A stretch of 64,000 bases of DNA, taken from assembly GCA_025210235.1 (NCBI GenBank), contig JAOASG010000037.1, forward strand, positions 124,001 to 188,000. The letters run 5' to 3'. The position numbers and the translations under genes were made by a program. The notes under the pieces were generated by a model, which saw only the letters and a program-made list of their open reading frames with translations, did no database searches and was not told the origin of the DNA. This DNA comes from Vallitalea sp. GTDB taxonomy: Bacteria; Bacillota; Clostridia; Lachnospirales; Vallitaleaceae. This document shows positions 44,227 to 53,068 of this stretch, in pieces (the stretch's first letter is position 1; the number at the start of each line of letters is the position of its first letter).

Positions 44227-44370
44227 AAATTTCTCTCATTTTTTATACTTGGCTGGGCTAATTTCTCACAAGAAAGTTGGATTACAAATGACAGGAAAAG
44301 AACAAATGGTATGATCTTTTATAGATTGCTTTGAGAGTAGAAGTGGAGTAGAATAGTAGTGACTGTATTA

Positions 44371-44402
44371 AGTCAACGAATGTAGTTTTACAATTGCTTA
44401 TG
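44371..44402 (+). repeat. Degraded end of the MITE-like element
   Basis: GTCAACGAATGTAGTTTTAC and the following AATTGCTTA match the right end of the MITE copy at 59000-59111 (GAATGTAGTTTTGCAATTAC). The other half is not recognisable, so it is a decayed or solo end. Confidence 0.55.
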
Positions 44403-44431
44403 AAGAAAGTAAAATGAAAGGATGGTTTAAG

Positions 44432-44614
44432 TTGAAAAAAAATCAATGTGATTATTGCCTATATTTAGCATATGATCAAGAAACTGATGAATATTATTGT
44501 TCAATGAATATAGATCAAGATGATTATGAGAAATTATCATATAGCAGGTACGATGGCTGTCCATATTTTCGTATGGGAGATGACTATACTATTGTGAGAA
44601 AACAGGGGATATAA
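44432..44614 (+). CDS. DUF6472-like small Cys protein
   Basis: A 60-residue cytoplasmic protein starting with TTG 44432 (KKNQCDYCLYLAYDQ), preceded by AAAGGATGG. Family members begin with the same MKKNQC pattern, supporting this start over ATG 44414. Cys residues in CDYC, YYCSMNID and YDGCPYFRMGDDY are likely metal ligands, and the end, YTIVRKQGI, is conserved. The DUF number is from memory. Function unknown; such proteins are frequent in Clostridia. It is close upstream of the VanZ-like gene (26 bases). Confidence 0.65.
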   Translation: MKKNQCDYCLYLAYDQETDEYYCSMNIDQDDYEKLSYSRYDGCPYFRMGDDYTIVRKQGI

Positions 44615-44640
44615 ATATAGAATAAGGGGGAAGTATAGTT

Positions 44641-46068
44641 ATGGAGCAGCCATTGATAATGTGCTTAATATACGCATTATTTATATTTGGAATCGTTATT
44701 TATATAAGGAATAAGATTTATAAAGTTGATGAGTATTCGCCCTTTAAAAAAGGGGATATATTTATATTGTTGTTAGTTATATATACGTTATTTATTTTGG
44801 TACCAATAGAAATTAAGGGGATACATAAAGATGTTTTAATAGATACATATTATTATAATACGGGGTTTGAGTGGATGCCTTTTAGAAATTTAGAACTTCA
44901 ACAGGATTACTATAAATTCTTAATTAATATTGGAAAAAGCTCTTACGAATTATTGACATTACCAGATTATCTATTTTATTATGGTAAATTGATGCTAATA
45001 AGTTTGCCGATAGCTTTTTTGTTATATGTAGTTACGAAGAGAAAATGGGTTGGATTTATTTTTAATATAGCCATTCTGTTTTCATGCTATAAGTCATCAG
45101 GAACTTATTATATAGGTGATGGTTTGCTGATGGGCATAGTAGGTTATTTATTTGTTTTAGTGTGTAATAAATCTTTTAAGAAAGTTTCAATAAAATATAA
45201 ATCATGGTTTAACTACATAATTTTTGGAGCTTTAGTTGCATTAGTTTTAATTTTTGTTGTGCATTTTGATCGCTATTTAACTATTTATGATGAAGAATTA
45301 GTTAAAACAGTACCTTTTGATAAACATATTAAAACTTATGATGATTTAATTACAGTTAATTTAGAAGATGTAAGTCTTATTCAAGGAGATTATCCTTACA
45401 AAGAATATTTATGCTTTTCTGGAGAATTAGATTTTGATGAGAGCTTTTTTGAAAAGACACCTTTTGATCTAAAAAGAGATGTATTAAAAGATAATATAAG
45501 GGTGATACATGAGTATTTAATTGAAGGAAATAAGCATAGTACTGAAACAAATAATAATAAATTTAATTCACGCATGGAGCAGCTCTTTTTCAATCAAAGA
45601 TTAAAATTTTGGAATTATTCTTCATATAAGGATGATAATGAAATCAAAATAGATACTGATAAAACTAATTATTTTGAGTATTATGGTATTTCAAATATGT
45701 CTATTGGTTTAAATAATGCTCAGGAATTGAGTGAACTTGAAATTTTAAAAGAAGGTTTTGGAACTGATAAATATATGTATTATGAAGTGATTTATAAACT
45801 AAAGAAATTTAAAGGTTATGATGTAAAATGGTTTGTTAATATTAAGACTTATGATAAAAATTCAAACTCTATACAACAAGAATTTGGAGAGGATGAGATT
45901 ATTGAGGAGACTAACGAATATATAGTAAAGAGGAAGAAGTATTACTATTATAAAGTAGATAGAGAGGATATAGATAGAGTAGAAGTTAAAGTAGATGACG
46001 GTAGATGGTATATTGGTGAAAAAGATGTAGAGCTACTATTTACAATTGATAAAGAGATATTTGAGTAA
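44641..46068 (+). CDS. VanZ-like membrane protein with large C-terminal domain
   Basis: A 475-residue protein. Residues 1-215 contain about six membrane helices with VanZ-like features: FILVPIEIKG, FEWMPFRNLE and the last pair around GDGLLMGIVGYLFVLV and FGALVALVLIFVVHF. Residues 220-475 are an extracellular, acidic and Tyr-rich domain without recognised motif (KYMYYEVIYKLKKFKGYD). VanZ proteins alter the cell envelope and lower teicoplanin sensitivity in enterococci. The VanZ match is only moderate, and the C-terminal domain has no counterpart in normal VanZ (about 160 residues). Confidence 0.45.
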   Translation: MEQPLIMCLIYALFIFGIVIYIRNKIYKVDEYSPFKKGDIFILLLVIYTLFILVPIEIKGIHKDVLIDTYYYNTGFEWMPFRNLELQQDYYKFLINIGKSSYELLTLPDYLFYYGKLMLISLPIAFLLYVVTKRKWVGFIFNIAILFSCYKSSGTYYIGDGLLMGIVGYLFVLVCNKSFKKVSIKYKSWFNYIIFGALVALVLIFVVHFDRYLTIYDEELVKTVPFDKHIKTYDDLITVNLEDVSLIQGDYPYKEYLCFSGELDFDESFFEKTPFDLKRDVLKDNIRVIHEYLIEGNKHSTETNNNKFNSRMEQLFFNQRLKFWNYSSYKDDNEIKIDTDKTNYFEYYGISNMSIGLNNAQELSELEILKEGFGTDKYMYYEVIYKLKKFKGYDVKWFVNIKTYDKNSNSIQQEFGEDEIIEETNEYIVKRKKYYYYKVDREDIDRVEVKVDDGRWYIGEKDVELLFTIDKEIFE

Positions 46069-46174
46069 AATTAGTTAGTATTAACATTCACATTGGATTT
46101 TTTATTAATGTTAATTATGAGTTTATTTCATTACTATTTGTGCCTTGAGTATAGCCAAAGGGGTGTAAGTTAAA

Positions 46175-46591
46175 ATGAATAAAAAAGTATTTTTAAGTTT
46201 ATTAATGATAACAATTACATGTATATTAATTTTTGCCTATAATATAAATAATTCAAGAAATAATCTAAAGAAGGGTTTATATGTATACGTAAAAAATGAT
46301 GAAGAGGTTACCACTAACTGGTCATGGATAAAGATTGAAGATAATAATAAATTTATTTTTCACAGAGGATTGGGTATAAGCTATAGACCTACAGGTGAAT
46401 ATGAAATTAAAGAAGATATGTTATTATTAAAAGTAAATGATCAAGTTGAGTATGAGTTTGAAATAAAAGATAAATCTATTACTTTAATAAGGAGTAAAGA
46501 TGAATATTTTGATACTAATATAGTTTTTAATCACACAGATAAAAGTGTTGAAGAGTTTGAAAAAACATTAATTAATAATAATGATAACTAG
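46175..46591 (+). CDS. Small exported beta-rich protein, unknown
   Basis: A 138-residue protein with a signal peptide or anchor (residues 1-22, VFLSLLMITITCILIFAYNI). The rest is beta-rich: GLYVYVKNDEE, WSWIKIEDNNKFIFHRG, PTGEYEIKEDMLLLKV and YEFEIKDKSITLI. This repeated strand pattern is typical of small exported lipocalin-like or META-type proteins of Firmicutes. Cys16 is inside the hydrophobic stretch and does not make a good lipobox. Function unknown. Confidence 0.5.
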   Translation: MNKKVFLSLLMITITCILIFAYNINNSRNNLKKGLYVYVKNDEEVTTNWSWIKIEDNNKFIFHRGLGISYRPTGEYEIKEDMLLLKVNDQVEYEFEIKDKSITLIRSKDEYFDTNIVFNHTDKSVEEFEKTLINNNDN

Positions 46592-46629
46592 ATAGTTTTA
46601 TTTTATAATTGTTTGAGGAGTGTATTGAC

Positions 46630-47472
46630 TTGTACAAAAAAATAACCATTGAAGCTATTGATTATATTAAGGAAAATCTAGAAGAAGACTTAACAGTCGA
46701 AAATATTGCTGAGTACTGTAATTTCTCAAAATATTATTTTAATCGATTATTTAAGGCAGAGGTGGGAGAAAGTGTTTACGCATTTATTAAGAGACTTAGA
46801 ATAGAAAAAAGTGCATTTCAGATAATAAGAGAGCCTTATAAGTCTATAACTGAAATCAGTACAACTTATGGATATAGTTCTTCTAATTATAGTACAGCTT
46901 TTAAAAAGCATTATAAAAAATCACCTGCAGTTATAAAAAAATATTTTACTAATAAAAAAATTTTAGATAATAATAGAGGATTTTTCGCAGATCTTAGAAA
47001 TAAGGACTATGAATATTATAATAATAAAATGAAATTAATAGAGTTACAAGATATAGAAGTTGTTTATCATAGGTTTATTGGCAATTACCACAACCTTGGA
47101 AGTTACTGGGACGAATTTTGTGAAAATTATAATATGTATTATGACCAGCATAGTTGGCTTATAGAAATATCATATGATGACCCTATGCTAACGGATCCAG
47201 ACCGATGTATTACAGATATTTGTATTACTACATATAAGCCCATAGAAGCAGACTGTACTACTATGATAATTAAAGGAGGGCGTTATACGGTTTATAATTT
47301 TGAGGGACCTAATACTAAAATCTGTGAAGCTTTTCAGGGACTATTAGGAGTTTGGTCTATTAAATCACCTTATAAAATGGATTTAGAAACACGTAAAATA
47401 TTCACTAAGTATAATTTTATAGATCTTGAAAATAATTATTTTTCATTAAATATATATATTCCTATAAAATAA
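46630..47472 (+). CDS. AraC-family regulator with GyrI-like effector domain (second)
   Basis: A 280-residue activator starting with TTG 46630, 9 bases after GAGGAG; the TTG at 46609 precedes that site. The AraC helices are LTVENIAEYCNFSKYYFNRLF and ITEISTTYGYSSSNYSTAFKKHYKKSP. The GyrI-like domain runs from about 135 to 280, with IELQDIEVVYHRFIGNYH and a conserved FEGPNTKICEAFQG helix. Such regulators often control a drug exporter; here a MATE gene follows directly, behind a terminator-like stem that covers its ribosome site. That arrangement suggests regulated read-through. Confidence 0.85.
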   Translation: MYKKITIEAIDYIKENLEEDLTVENIAEYCNFSKYYFNRLFKAEVGESVYAFIKRLRIEKSAFQIIREPYKSITEISTTYGYSSSNYSTAFKKHYKKSPAVIKKYFTNKKILDNNRGFFADLRNKDYEYYNNKMKLIELQDIEVVYHRFIGNYHNLGSYWDEFCENYNMYYDQHSWLIEISYDDPMLTDPDRCITDICITTYKPIEADCTTMIIKGGRYTVYNFEGPNTKICEAFQGLLGVWSIKSPYKMDLETRKIFTKYNFIDLENNYFSLNIYIPIK

Positions 47473-47501
47473 AGCACAAATTCAGAAGTTTATATTTTAA
47501 T

Positions 47502-47553
47502 ACTCCTATATACTCATAGAGAACTAAAATCTATAGTATGGAGGAGTTTTTTT
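47502..47553 (+). promoter_or_regulatory. Attenuator-like hairpin overlapping the MATE ribosome site
   Basis: ACTCCT ... ATACT-ATAGA (47502-47520) pairs with TCTATAGTAT ... GGAGGAGT (47530-47547), about 17 pairs with one bulge and one mismatch, followed by seven Ts (47547-47553) and then the start ATG at 47554. The GGAGGAG ribosome site of the MATE gene forms the 3' arm. The structure would terminate transcription and hide the site. It may serve simply as terminator of the AraC gene, or as a switch. Confidence 0.65.
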
Positions 47554-48269
47554 ATGAACCTAGAATTAATTGAAAAACAACCGTTGCAACATATTTTAAA
47601 ATTTTCAATACCGTCTATTATTGCTATGATACTATCTTCGTGTGTGACTATAATAGATGGGTATTTCATATCTAAGGTAATTGGTGAAGATGCGTTAGCT
47701 GCCATAAACCTAGGATTACCAATGCTTTTTGTTTTTTTAGCTGTAGGGATTATGATTGGTGTAGGAGGAGTATCTTTAGCTGGACGACGTTTAGGAGAAA
47801 AGGATGTTGATAAAAGTATTAATGGTTTTAACCAAACATTAGTAACAGGGATAATTGCTTGTATAATTTTATCTGTTTTATTTAGTATTATTCTAAAACC
47901 AATAATTCACCACGTAAGCTTAGAAAGTAATGTAATAAATATAATAAAGCTATATTACAGTATTATGTTATTGGTATATCCATTTATGATTCTTAATATT
48001 ATCTTTGGAATGTTTATTCGTTGCGAAGGTAAACCTAATCTTTTTATGATTAATAGTATAATAACAACTATATTAAATATTTTCTTAGATTATCTATTAT
48101 TTCAAGTTTAAAAGGACTAGTACTTCTTATAATAAACATATATTTATTACCTTTAATATTTGGGAATACAGGTATATGGTTAGTAGCTCCTATAACAGAG
48201 CTGAGTACGTTTCTAATTGCTATATACTTAGTTAAAAGCAACATTTTGCCAAATAGCCTAAAAATATGA
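47554..48269 (+). pseudogene. MATE efflux transporter with large internal deletion
   Basis: The N-terminal half (185 codons) is a good MATE protein: PLQHILKFSIPSIIAMIL, IIDGYFISKVIGEDALAAINLGLP and MFIRCEGKPNLFMI. It ends in FLDYLLFQV and a stop. The frame that follows encodes the C-terminal end of a MATE protein (LPLIFGNTGIWLVAPITELS) to 48269. About 220 codons and the frame are lost at the junction near 48108. A MATE protein of about 450 residues is expected, so this one is non-functional. It follows an AraC/GyrI regulator and was probably its target. Confidence 0.75.
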
Positions 48270-48606
48270 AGTTCCAATTGACTCTCCAATATATTCATGG
48301 TATTGTACTGCACCTATGAAGGCTTTGCTTGATAGACATTATGGACTTAATAAGTTTTATGGTAGTGCAAAAGGATCTTTATGGGAAGGTAAAAAGGTGG
48401 CAATTATTGCAACTCATGGATATGATGCTGAGTATGGCGTGGGTCCTTTTGAAATTGGTATTAAGAAATTATGTAAGCATTCTAATTTAGAATATGTTGG
48501 AATGTATTCTGTTCAAGATAAGGATAATATAAAATCATTTCAAACAAAAGAGGCAATAAACGGTTCGAAAATATTTGCTAGGAAATTGATTAAATTGAAT
48601 AACTAG
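48268..48606 (+). pseudogene. N-terminally truncated flavodoxin/NADPH-dependent FMN reductase-like gene
   Basis: The frame opens with EVPIDSPIYSWYCTAPMKALLDRHYGLN, the middle of a flavodoxin-family FMN reductase, and continues through VAIIATHGYDAEYGVGPFE and LEYVGMYSV to the natural C-terminus. The first about 70 residues with the phosphate-binding loop are missing. It directly abuts the end of the MATE remnant, so one deletion or fusion may have destroyed both genes. Confidence 0.7.
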
Positions 48607-48694
48607 AGCAGGTTTTTGTCTGAATATCACAAATGTAATCTCATTTGTGAATTATCAACAATTAAACAAATAATATTATATATAAAAGAATGTT

Positions 48695-48723
48695 TTGACA
48701 TTACAAGAAGATAGTGTTAAAAT
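48695..48723 (+). promoter_or_regulatory. Sigma-A promoter candidate for the subtilisin gene
   Basis: TTGACA and TAAAAT with a 17-bp spacer, about 150 bases upstream of the protease start. The remainder of 48607-48873 shows a small perfect hairpin (TCACAAATG/CATTTGTGA near 48630) and no gene. Confidence 0.75.
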
Positions 48724-48873
48724 ATAGAATAAATTGGCATTAATATTAACATCCTTTGTTACTAAAATATTTACGTATATTTATTTGTGTAGGAGGGGGT
48801 GTTTTTTGTTGTATAAATAAAATAGTTAAGTGTTAAAATACTATATTAAATGTAAAAAGAGAGGGGAAATAAA

Positions 48874-50598
48874 ATGAAAAAAATAGTAAGAAAAAAAATA
48901 ACACCTATATTATTATGTGCTTTTATGTTAGTATCTGTTGATAGTCATGCATTTATAGATGATACGGAATTGATGACAGAAGAAGCAATTACTGAAGTTG
49001 AAGAAACAACTAAAATGTTTGATGAAAATGGGGACAAGATATTTGAAAATTTAGCAGACAAAATAAAAGATATTATGGAAGATGAAAAAGTTACAGTTAC
49101 TGTAGTATTTAAAGACAAATATGAAACTGTTAAACAACAAGTTGTAGAATTATTAGGAGATTTTGATACAAAGTATGAATTTAATAATATACCAGCTGCC
49201 ACTATGAAATTAAGCAAAAAACAAATATACTTATTATCTAAGCTTGACATGGTTCAACAAATAGAATATGACGAAGAAGTTAAAGCATTCATGGATACGT
49301 CTAGATATTGGTTTGGAACAGCAAAAGCTTGTACAGATTTTGGATTAGATGGTGATAGAGATGGTAATATAAATACTTATTCAAAAGATGATGTAGTTAT
49401 TGCTGTAATAGATACAGGAATTGATGAAATACATATTGATTTAGATGGTAAAGTTATTGGTTGGAAAGATTATATTAATAATGATACTTCTCCTTATGAT
49501 GACAATGGACATGGCACGCATGTGTCGGGAATAATTGCGGGAGAAGGACAAGGTAATTCAATGTATGAAGGAGTTGCTAAAGGTGCTGCATTAGTAGGAC
49601 TTAAAGTACTTGATTCTAGAGGTTCAGGTTCAATGAGTGATGTTACAGCTGCAATAGATTGGTGTGTTACTAATAAGGACACATATGGTATTGATATTAT
49701 TAATATGAGTTTAGGGACTTCAGGTAGTTCAGATGGTACAGATTCTGCATCATTAGCAGTAAATAATGCCAATGAAAATGGAATTATTGTAGCTGTAGCT
49801 GCTGGTAATAGTGGACCAAAGAAATATTCAATAGGATCACCTGGAGCAGCTAAGGGTGCTTTGACGGTTGGAAGTATGGTAGATATTGGTGAAGGAGGAT
49901 TTCAACTTGCTTCTTATTCAAGTAGAGGATATACAGCTGACAGTAGAATAAAACCTGATATTTGTGCGCCAGGAACAAAAATTACTGCAGCAAAGGCAGA
50001 TTCAGTAAATGGTTATACAACTTTAAGTGGAACAAGTATGGCTACTCCATTTGCAGCTGGAACTATAGCATTAATGCTTGATGCAAATCCTAGCTTATTA
50101 CCTTCTCAAATAAAGGATATACTGAAGGATACAGCGCAGGATTGGGGAATACAAGGTAAAGATCCAGAGTATGGTTATGGTAAATTAGATGGATACAAAG
50201 CTATTAAAGAAGCAGGAAACTATAGTGGTGATAATATATCATTACCAAATCATCTATATGGTATTGAAGAACTAACAGGTAAATTAAAAAAAGATGAATG
50301 GGAATTTAACATAAATGATACTAACTATCCTATTGCAATAACATTTATAATGCCAGATTGGGATAGAAATCTTAGATTAAATATATTCTTGTTTGATCCA
50401 GACGGAAATTTAGTTGATCAATCTATACTAAATAGAAGACAAAAAAATATAAGTTTCACACCTACAAGCACAGGTACATATAAATTGAGAGTACGTGCAC
50501 TTGAAAATAATAGATATGGAACTTATTATTTTGATATAAGTGCTGGAGGAGATAGTTTAACTCGAACACAAGATGATGTATTTGGAATACAAGAATAG
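48874..50598 (+). CDS. Secreted subtilisin-like serine protease (S8)
   Basis: A 574-residue exported protease. A signal peptide (1-26) is followed by an acidic stretch and an inhibitor-I9-type propeptide (about 70-135, VTVTVVFKDKYETVK and IPAATMKLSKKQIYLLSKL). The catalytic triad is Asp180 (VIAVIDTGID), His213 (NGHGTHVSG) and Ser388 (LSGTSMATPFAAG), with oxyanion Asn312 (AAGNSGP). A C-terminal PPC-like beta domain (about 475-565, FIMPDWDRNLRLNIFLFDPDGNLV) completes it. It degrades extracellular proteins or peptides. AGAGGGG precedes the ATG, and it has its own promoter. Confidence 0.92.
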   Translation: MKKIVRKKITPILLCAFMLVSVDSHAFIDDTELMTEEAITEVEETTKMFDENGDKIFENLADKIKDIMEDEKVTVTVVFKDKYETVKQQVVELLGDFDTKYEFNNIPAATMKLSKKQIYLLSKLDMVQQIEYDEEVKAFMDTSRYWFGTAKACTDFGLDGDRDGNINTYSKDDVVIAVIDTGIDEIHIDLDGKVIGWKDYINNDTSPYDDNGHGTHVSGIIAGEGQGNSMYEGVAKGAALVGLKVLDSRGSGSMSDVTAAIDWCVTNKDTYGIDIINMSLGTSGSSDGTDSASLAVNNANENGIIVAVAAGNSGPKKYSIGSPGAAKGALTVGSMVDIGEGGFQLASYSSRGYTADSRIKPDICAPGTKITAAKADSVNGYTTLSGTSMATPFAAGTIALMLDANPSLLPSQIKDILKDTAQDWGIQGKDPEYGYGKLDGYKAIKEAGNYSGDNISLPNHLYGIEELTGKLKKDEWEFNINDTNYPIAITFIMPDWDRNLRLNIFLFDPDGNLVDQSILNRRQKNISFTPTSTGTYKLRVRALENNRYGTYYFDISAGGDSLTRTQDDVFGIQE

Positions 50599-50771
50599 AA
50601 ACAATAGTAAACGTATAGTTTAATACTCTAATTATTATCATTAAAAATATATATTGACATATAATATATAAAAAGCTGTTTTTAATTATATGTGTAATAA
50701 TGATAAATATACATATTTTTTGTAAATAATAAGTTTGGCTTAACTATATTTTATATATAAGGATAATAAGA

Positions 50772-50993
50772 ATGAGTATGAGAAAAGATATAAATATAAA
50801 TATGGAAATGCAAAAAGGAAAAGAACTAGAAATAAAAAATCAAATAAACAAAATATTATGTGAGTATTATTCTAATGCTATTGCTAAAAAAATTAGAGAA
50901 GAAATTCCTAATAAAGAAATACCTAATGCTTTAGAATCCGTAGATAGATTATTTAGAAAAAGTAATAAAGAGTATAGTGTTAAGACAAAATAA
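50772..50993 (+). CDS. Small helical protein, unknown
   Basis: A 73-residue charged protein, predicted all helical (KGKELEIKNQINKILCEYYSNAIAKKIREE, PNALESVDRLFRKSN). There is no membrane segment. The ribosome site is weak (AAGGATAATAAG). It could be a small coiled-coil protein. It follows the protease but with a 170-base gap. Family unknown; real-gene status is moderate. Confidence 0.45.
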   Translation: MSMRKDININMEMQKGKELEIKNQINKILCEYYSNAIAKKIREEIPNKEIPNALESVDRLFRKSNKEYSVKTK

Positions 50994-51008
50994 TACAAGT
51001 ACTTAATA

Positions 51009-51105
51009 AAAGCCACTGAAAAGCTTTGGTTTTAATTCTTCTAATACGATATTAGTTTTATTTTATTGTAATTAAGAATGAACTAAATATTTTTTCGGTG
51101 GCTTT
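51009..51105 (+). terminator. Long hairpin with GCCACTGAAAA motif
   Basis: AAAGCCAC at the left pairs with GTGGCTTT at the right around about 80 bases of AT-rich sequence containing further complementarity (TGAAAA/TTTTTCG). Related GCCACTGAAAA starts occur at 55649 (terminator of efp) and 63703. It probably serves as terminator on one or both strands. Confidence 0.5.
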
Positions 51106-51225
51106 AACTTAATATCTTATTAAAATAAAAAAATATATATGTTTTTATATTAACAGGTATAATTTAGGAATAAAAAGAAAATGAACGTTTATGCTAAGTA
51201 TATACAAATACTCTGCTCCCAAAAT

Positions 51226-51254
51226 TTGACACATCTAATATAATATTATACAAT
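51226..51254 (+). promoter_or_regulatory. Sigma-A promoter candidate
   Basis: TTGACA and TACAAT with a 17-bp spacer, 115 bases before the lipoprotein gene at 51368. Confidence 0.7.
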
Positions 51255-51367
51255 GTGAGAGAAATATCAATATTACTTGACAAGAAAAAGAGGTGTAGCT
51301 AGTTTAGGTACATATTTATAGATAATGTTTAATTTTATAACTGAAAATGGTATAGGAGGAAACTAAT

Positions 51368-51829
51368 ATGAGAAAATTTATGATGATAATTACTTTAATA
51401 ATTTCTTTAATGCTAATAACTTCATGTACATCTAGTAAAAATACCAATAAAGATAAATATTTAATCTTATATAAGCAGTTATTGGAACAACAACCGCCAG
51501 TTATAGAAAAAATAAGTTTTGAAGATGAATTAGGAAATAGTTTACAAGAAGATGAATCTGGATTAATAACTATTACTAATAATACTAAATTAACGGCGAT
51601 TATAAAAGGTAATTCTACGGAAGCAGAATTATACTTTATTCCAACTGGAAGTGATACTAATAAATATCAACAATTAATTGCTTCTAATTTTATTGAAGAT
51701 GAAAAAGTAGAATTTAAATTGAATTATAGCGAATTTTCTGATGGACTTGGCTACGTATGGATAGTTGTATATAATGATGACTTAGGAAGAAAATCCGAAG
51801 AAGTTAAAATAATACTTCAAGAAGAATAG
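51368..51829 (+). CDS. Small lipoprotein, unknown function
   Basis: A 153-residue protein with a signal peptide and clear lipobox (LITSC, Cys20), so it is lipid-anchored on the outer face of the membrane. The mature part is a single Ig-like beta domain (PPVIEKISFEDELGNSL, TKLTAIIKGNSTEAELYFIPTG, GYVWIVVYNDDLGRKSEEVKI). It is preceded by AGGAGG and a sigma-A promoter. No enzyme motif is visible. It may bind cell-wall or protein ligands. Confidence 0.65.
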   Translation: MRKFMMIITLIISLMLITSCTSSKNTNKDKYLILYKQLLEQQPPVIEKISFEDELGNSLQEDESGLITITNNTKLTAIIKGNSTEAELYFIPTGSDTNKYQQLIASNFIEDEKVEFKLNYSEFSDGLGYVWIVVYNDDLGRKSEEVKIILQEE

Positions 51830-51848
51830 AGTAAAGGAGCCAAAAGAT

Positions 51849-52019
51849 ATGAAAAAAGCTTACTTATTAATAGATTATGTATACGATTTTATTGATGACA
51901 AAGGTGTTTTATCATTAGGTAAAAAAGGTCAAGCTATCAAATCCAATATAGTTAAAGTTATTAATAAGATAAGATTGGATAAAGATTACTTATATTTATG
52001 TATTTTAAAAACTCATTAG
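51849..52019 (+). pseudogene. Truncated isochorismatase-family hydrolase
   Basis: Fifty-six codons begin AYLLIDYVYDFIDDKGVLSLG, the N-terminal strand with the catalytic aspartate of the nicotinamidase/isochorismatase family, then KGQAIKSNIVKVINK. The frame ends at about a third of the normal length (about 180 residues), with the Lys and Cys of the catalytic triad missing. It lies between the lipoprotein and a pilin-like gene. Confidence 0.6.
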
Positions 52020-52061
52020 GAGCAAATATTTTAACTAGTGATGAATGGTGTGAGTGTTGAT

Positions 52062-52535
52062 ATGATAAAAGCAATAGGAAATTATTTTAAAAATAAAAGT
52101 GAATTATTTTATATAGAAGTAATTACAGTATTAGTTATTATTGCAATTTGTATAGGATTTATTATACCTAAACAAATTCATAAAATTAATCAATTTAAAA
52201 AGAATACAGATATATCTAATGCTACAATAATTGGTAGCGCAGCAGAAAATATAATAAAGAATAATGAAGGTTTTATGAACTATGAAACGGAGAAATTAAA
52301 TATAAATAAACAAATTGATATTAATTCTGAAATGATAGATGATAAATTTATTAGAGCATTAATTAAAGAAATAAAAAACTTTAATATAGATAAATTGCCA
52401 ACTTTAAAATATAAAAAAAATGGATATAATCATTTTAGTATAACAATAAAAGAAAATAAAGTTAGCGTTTATGCTAATAATAAAAATGTTGAAAAAGATT
52501 TACGAATGTATCCGAATATAGACAAAAAAGAGTAG
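52062..52535 (+). CDS. Small membrane-anchored (prepilin-like) protein
   Basis: A 157-residue protein with a short N-terminus, then one membrane helix (IEVITVLVIIAICIGFIIPKQI), then a soluble tail (FIRALIKEIKNFNIDKL, NGYNHFSITIKENKVSVYANN). The IEVITVLVIIAI segment looks like a type IV pilin N-terminus but lacks the preceding Gly-Phe cleavage motif. The start is uncertain: ATG 52062 has a weak site, and GTG 52038 is possible. It sits just upstream of yqeG and the aro genes; function unknown. Confidence 0.5.
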   Translation: MIKAIGNYFKNKSELFYIEVITVLVIIAICIGFIIPKQIHKINQFKKNTDISNATIIGSAAENIIKNNEGFMNYETEKLNINKQIDINSEMIDDKFIRALIKEIKNFNIDKLPTLKYKKNGYNHFSITIKENKVSVYANNKNVEKDLRMYPNIDKKE

Positions 52536-52549
52536 TAAGGGTGATATTA

Positions 52550-53068
52550 TTGTTAAAAAGATTTTTTCCTTCAGAGTATGTAGATTCTATTAACCATATA
52601 AATTATAAAAAATTATATGAAGAAGGATATAGAGGAATATTATTTGATGTAGATAATACGCTTGTCCCATATGATATGGAACATCCTACTAAACAAATTA
52701 TAGATTTGTTTGAGGAAATTAAAGAAATTGGGTTTGAAATTGCTTTAGTATCTAATAATAATGAAGTGAGAATTACGACATTTAATGAAAAATTACAAGT
52801 ATTAGCGATACACAAAGCTTTAAAGCCAATGACTAGAAATATAAAAAGAGCAATGCAAAGTTTAAAGCTAAAGAAAAAGAATACCATATTGGTAGGAGAT
52901 CAAATATTTACAGATATATATGGAGGTAACAGATTAAAGCTAAAAACAATTCTTGTTGTACCCATATCCGAAAAAGAACAACTGATAACAAAAATAAAAC
53001 GAAATACTGAAAAGAAAATCCTTAATTATTACTTAAAGAAGGTTAAAAAAAATGATTCAAAAAATTGA
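52550..53068 (+). CDS. yqeG: YqeG family HAD-type phosphatase
   Basis: A 172-residue HAD-superfamily (IIIA) phosphatase. The nucleophile motif is FDVDNTLVPYD (residues about 33-43). IALVSNNNEVR is motif II, KALKPMTRNIKRAM carries the conserved Lys and GDQIFTDIYGGNR is the acidic motif. TTG 52550 behind AAGGGTG gives the family-typical start MLKRFFP; the GTG upstream overlaps that ribosome site. Bacillus YqeG is a phosphatidylglycerophosphatase (PgpP) making phosphatidylglycerol. The end overlaps the aroE start by 17 bases, as in many clostridia. Confidence 0.88.
   Translation: MLKRFFPSEYVDSINHINYKKLYEEGYRGILFDVDNTLVPYDMEHPTKQIIDLFEEIKEIGFEIALVSNNNEVRITTFNEKLQVLAIHKALKPMTRNIKRAMQSLKLKKKNTILVGDQIFTDIYGGNRLKLKTILVVPISEKEQLITKIKRNTEKKILNYYLKKVKKNDSKN

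Noticed and set aside
52017..52060. Continuation of the isochorismatase-like gene (TSDEWCEC) after its stop
   Set aside because: The segment does not match the next part of that family, and the frame stops again after 14 codons.
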